The notes under the pieces: model-generated | The model's database searches: none | Told to the model about the DNA's origin: nothing | What the model saw: only the letters and a program-made list of their open reading frames with translations | In this document: piece after piece, positions 62,839 through 64,000 of the stretch | Layout of the letters: each line of letters begins with the position of its first letter | Numbering within the stretch: the stretch's first letter is position 1 | Position numbers and translations under genes: made by a program | Assembly (NCBI RefSeq): GCF_000711225.1 | Contig: NZ_JOMG01000001.1 | Location: 62,001 to 126,000, forward strand | Source of the DNA: Pelobacter seleniigenes DSM 18267 | Lineage (GTDB): Bacteria; Desulfobacterota; Desulfuromonadia; Desulfuromonadales; Geopsychrobacteraceae | DNA: 64,000 nucleotides | Reading direction: 5' to 3'

Positions 62839-64000
62839 TCAGAACTGCAGCGACTTCAACTGGAGAAACTCTTCCAGCCCGTAATGTCCCAATTCACGAC
62901 CATTGCCGGACTGTTTATAGCCGCCGAACGGGGCCAGGATATTGAAGCGGCCGCCATTGATATCCACCTGCCCGGTCTGCAGTCGACGGGCCACGCGTTC
63001 GGCATGTTCGCTACTGGCAGACCAGACTCCCCCGGCCAGCCCGTAGATGGAATCGTTAGCGATCTGCACGGCATCATCCTCATCGCGATAAGTCATGATA
63101 CAGAGCACCGGACCGAAAATTTCTTCCTGTGCAATCAACATGTCAGTTGTGACCCGCCCGAAGATAGTCGGTTGCACGTAGTAACCGAGAGGCAAGCCTT
63201 CCGGAGCCTCAAGCCCTCCACAGAGCAGCTCTGCTCCGGCCTTGATCCCCTCGTTGATATAATGCAAGACCCGGTCGCGCTGTTGTGCGGAAACCAGCGG
63301 GCCGATTTTGGTTTTGATGTCATGGGGGCTGCCCGGTAAAAACTCCATGGCGATTTCAACAGCAAGACCGACGGCCTCATGGTAACGCTCTTCAGGAACC
63401 AGCAGCCGGGTCTGGGCGCTGCAGGTCTGCCCCGAATTCAGGAAACAATTAGTGACGACCACCTTCATGGCCGTCGCCAGGTCAGCATCCTCCAGAACCA
63501 CCGCCGCCGACTTACCGCCTAATTCCAGGGCAACCCGCTTGACGGTTTCGGCCGCAAGGACAGAAACCCTTTTCCCGGCGTGAGTCGAACCGGTAAAGGA
63601 GATCATATCGACCCCGGGATGTACAGCAAGAGCCTCTCCCGCCACAGAACCGTAACCGGAAACAAGGTTGAATACGCCTGGTGGCAACCCGCAGGAATCA
63701 AAAATCTCTGCCAGAACAAAGGCGTTCAACGGAGTCAGCTCACTCGGTTTGGCAATGACTGTACAGCCTGCCGCAAGTGCCGCAGCAACCTTGATCATCA
63801 GCTGATGGAGGGGATAATTCCAGGGCGTAATTGCCGCGACAACGCCAACGGGTTCTTTAAGAACCAGGGATTGACCGATACGCTCGGAAAAGGAGTAGGT
63901 TCCCAGCAATTCAACATAGCTATGCAGGACCTGTGCGGGCAGACCTGCCTGAATCCTCTGGCTAAGCTTGATCGGCATACCCATTTCATTACTGATCAAT
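62839..64000 (-). CDS. NAD(P)-dependent aldehyde dehydrogenase, 5' end beyond the window
   Basis: About 387 residues of an ALDH-superfamily protein. The frame is open to the right edge, and the family usually has 90-100 more N-terminal residues; the TTG at 63999 is an internal Leu ([10 protein letters not shown]), not the start. Visible: [33 protein letters not shown], the cofactor motif FTGSTHAG, catalytic Glu in LELGGKSA, catalytic Cys in NSGQTCSA, and the closing [22 protein letters not shown]. Substrate not determinable; the C-terminus resembles betaine/succinate-semialdehyde dehydrogenase-like enzymes. Confidence 0.93.
   Translation of the reverse strand, partial: LISNEMGMPIKLSQRIQAGLPAQVLHSYVELLGTYSFSERIGQSLVLKEPVGVVAAITPWNYPLHQLMIKVAAALAAGCTVIAKPSELTPLNAFVLAEIFDSCGLPPGVFNLVSGYGSVAGEALAVHPGVDMISFTGSTHAGKRVSVLAAETVKRVALELGGKSAAVVLEDADLATAMKVVVTNCFLNSGQTCSAQTRLLVPEERYHEAVGLAVEIAMEFLPGSPHDIKTKIGPLVSAQQRDRVLHYINEGIKAGAELLCGGLEAPEGLPLGYYVQPTIFGRVTTDMLIAQEEIFGPVLCIMTYRDEDDAVQIANDSIYGLAGGVWSASSEHAERVARRLQTGQVDINGGRFNILAPFGGYKQSGNGRELGHYGLEEFLQLKSLQF

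Noticed and set aside
1-64000. CRISPR arrays, tRNA/rRNA genes, intact insertion sequences
   Set aside because: I saw no regularly spaced repeats, no tRNA T-loop motif in a cloverleaf context, no rRNA sequence and no full transposase while reading both strands.

Overview
The window looks like a chromosome segment from a strictly or facultatively anaerobic, type-IV-piliated Deltaproteobacterium, most like the Desulfuromonadia (Geobacter/Pelobacter/Desulfuromonas relatives). This rests on gene content: a desulfoferrodoxin, cytochrome bd with a DUF4492 partner, a FimT/PilV/PilW/PilX/PilY1/PilE cluster, an EF-G paralog, a PocR-GGDEF protein and a double-Cache chemoreceptor. Genus is not determined. 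The backbone is moderately GC-rich; 25.8-42.4 kb is visibly more AT-rich, most of all around 35.6-36.1 kb and 37.1-37.5 kb.

Layout, left to right. 0-3 kb: cydAB quinol oxidase and its small DUF4492 partner (minus strand). 3.3-6.4 kb: a YgiQ radical-SAM protein and an AEC-type permease. 6.6-12.8 kb: minor pilin/PilY1 operon. 13.2-17.9 kb: two-gene biotin-dependent acyl-CoA carboxylase (carboxyltransferase plus an atypical biotin carboxylase-biotin carrier fusion). 18.1-19.8 kb (minus): ECF-like sigma factor, membrane protein, small protein and a DUF3106 protein. 20.0-20.8 kb: desulfoferrodoxin, then a free-standing structured RNA gene with its own promoter and terminator. 21.1-23.6 kb: TraB/PrgY protein, rhomboid protease, YbaK deacylase.

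23.7-42.4 kb is an accessory island for tricarboxylate use, inserted between ybaK and sir2. Each edge keeps a broken copy of the gene whose intact version lies at the other edge: a frameshifted sir2 start follows ybaK, and a ybaK tail precedes sir2. The island has two apparent circuits. Circuit A: a PrpR-type sigma54 activator, a tripartite tricarboxylate transporter (tctA-tctC-tctB) and tricarballylate dehydrogenase tcuAB, with the same promoter/operator element in front of tctA and tcuA. Circuit B: a CitA/DcuS-type kinase, its response regulator and a TctC-like lipoprotein in one overlapping operon; divergent from it, a strongly diverged TctB-like/TctA-like pair; and a second complete transporter with a PrpF isomerase. 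The lipoprotein of the sensor operon closely resembles the binding protein of the prpF-linked transporter, so sensing and uptake probably share a ligand (trans-/cis-aconitate, tricarballylate or a relative).

42.5-64 kb returns to backbone: Sir2; an MshEN-receiver protein with Glu at the phosphorylation site; an M24 peptidase; a 0.6-kb non-coding region with clustered DnaA-box-like 9-mers; MogA/MoaB; a repeat-containing unknown; a SPOR protein; an EF-G paralog; nadC-birA-coaX; an OmpA-type lipoprotein; an MscS channel; PocR-GGDEF; GST; SGNH hydrolase; chemoreceptor; a cysteine-less CMD-family protein overlapping a double-TM2 protein; and a truncated aldehyde dehydrogenase at the right edge. 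I saw no tRNA, rRNA, CRISPR array or intact insertion sequence.
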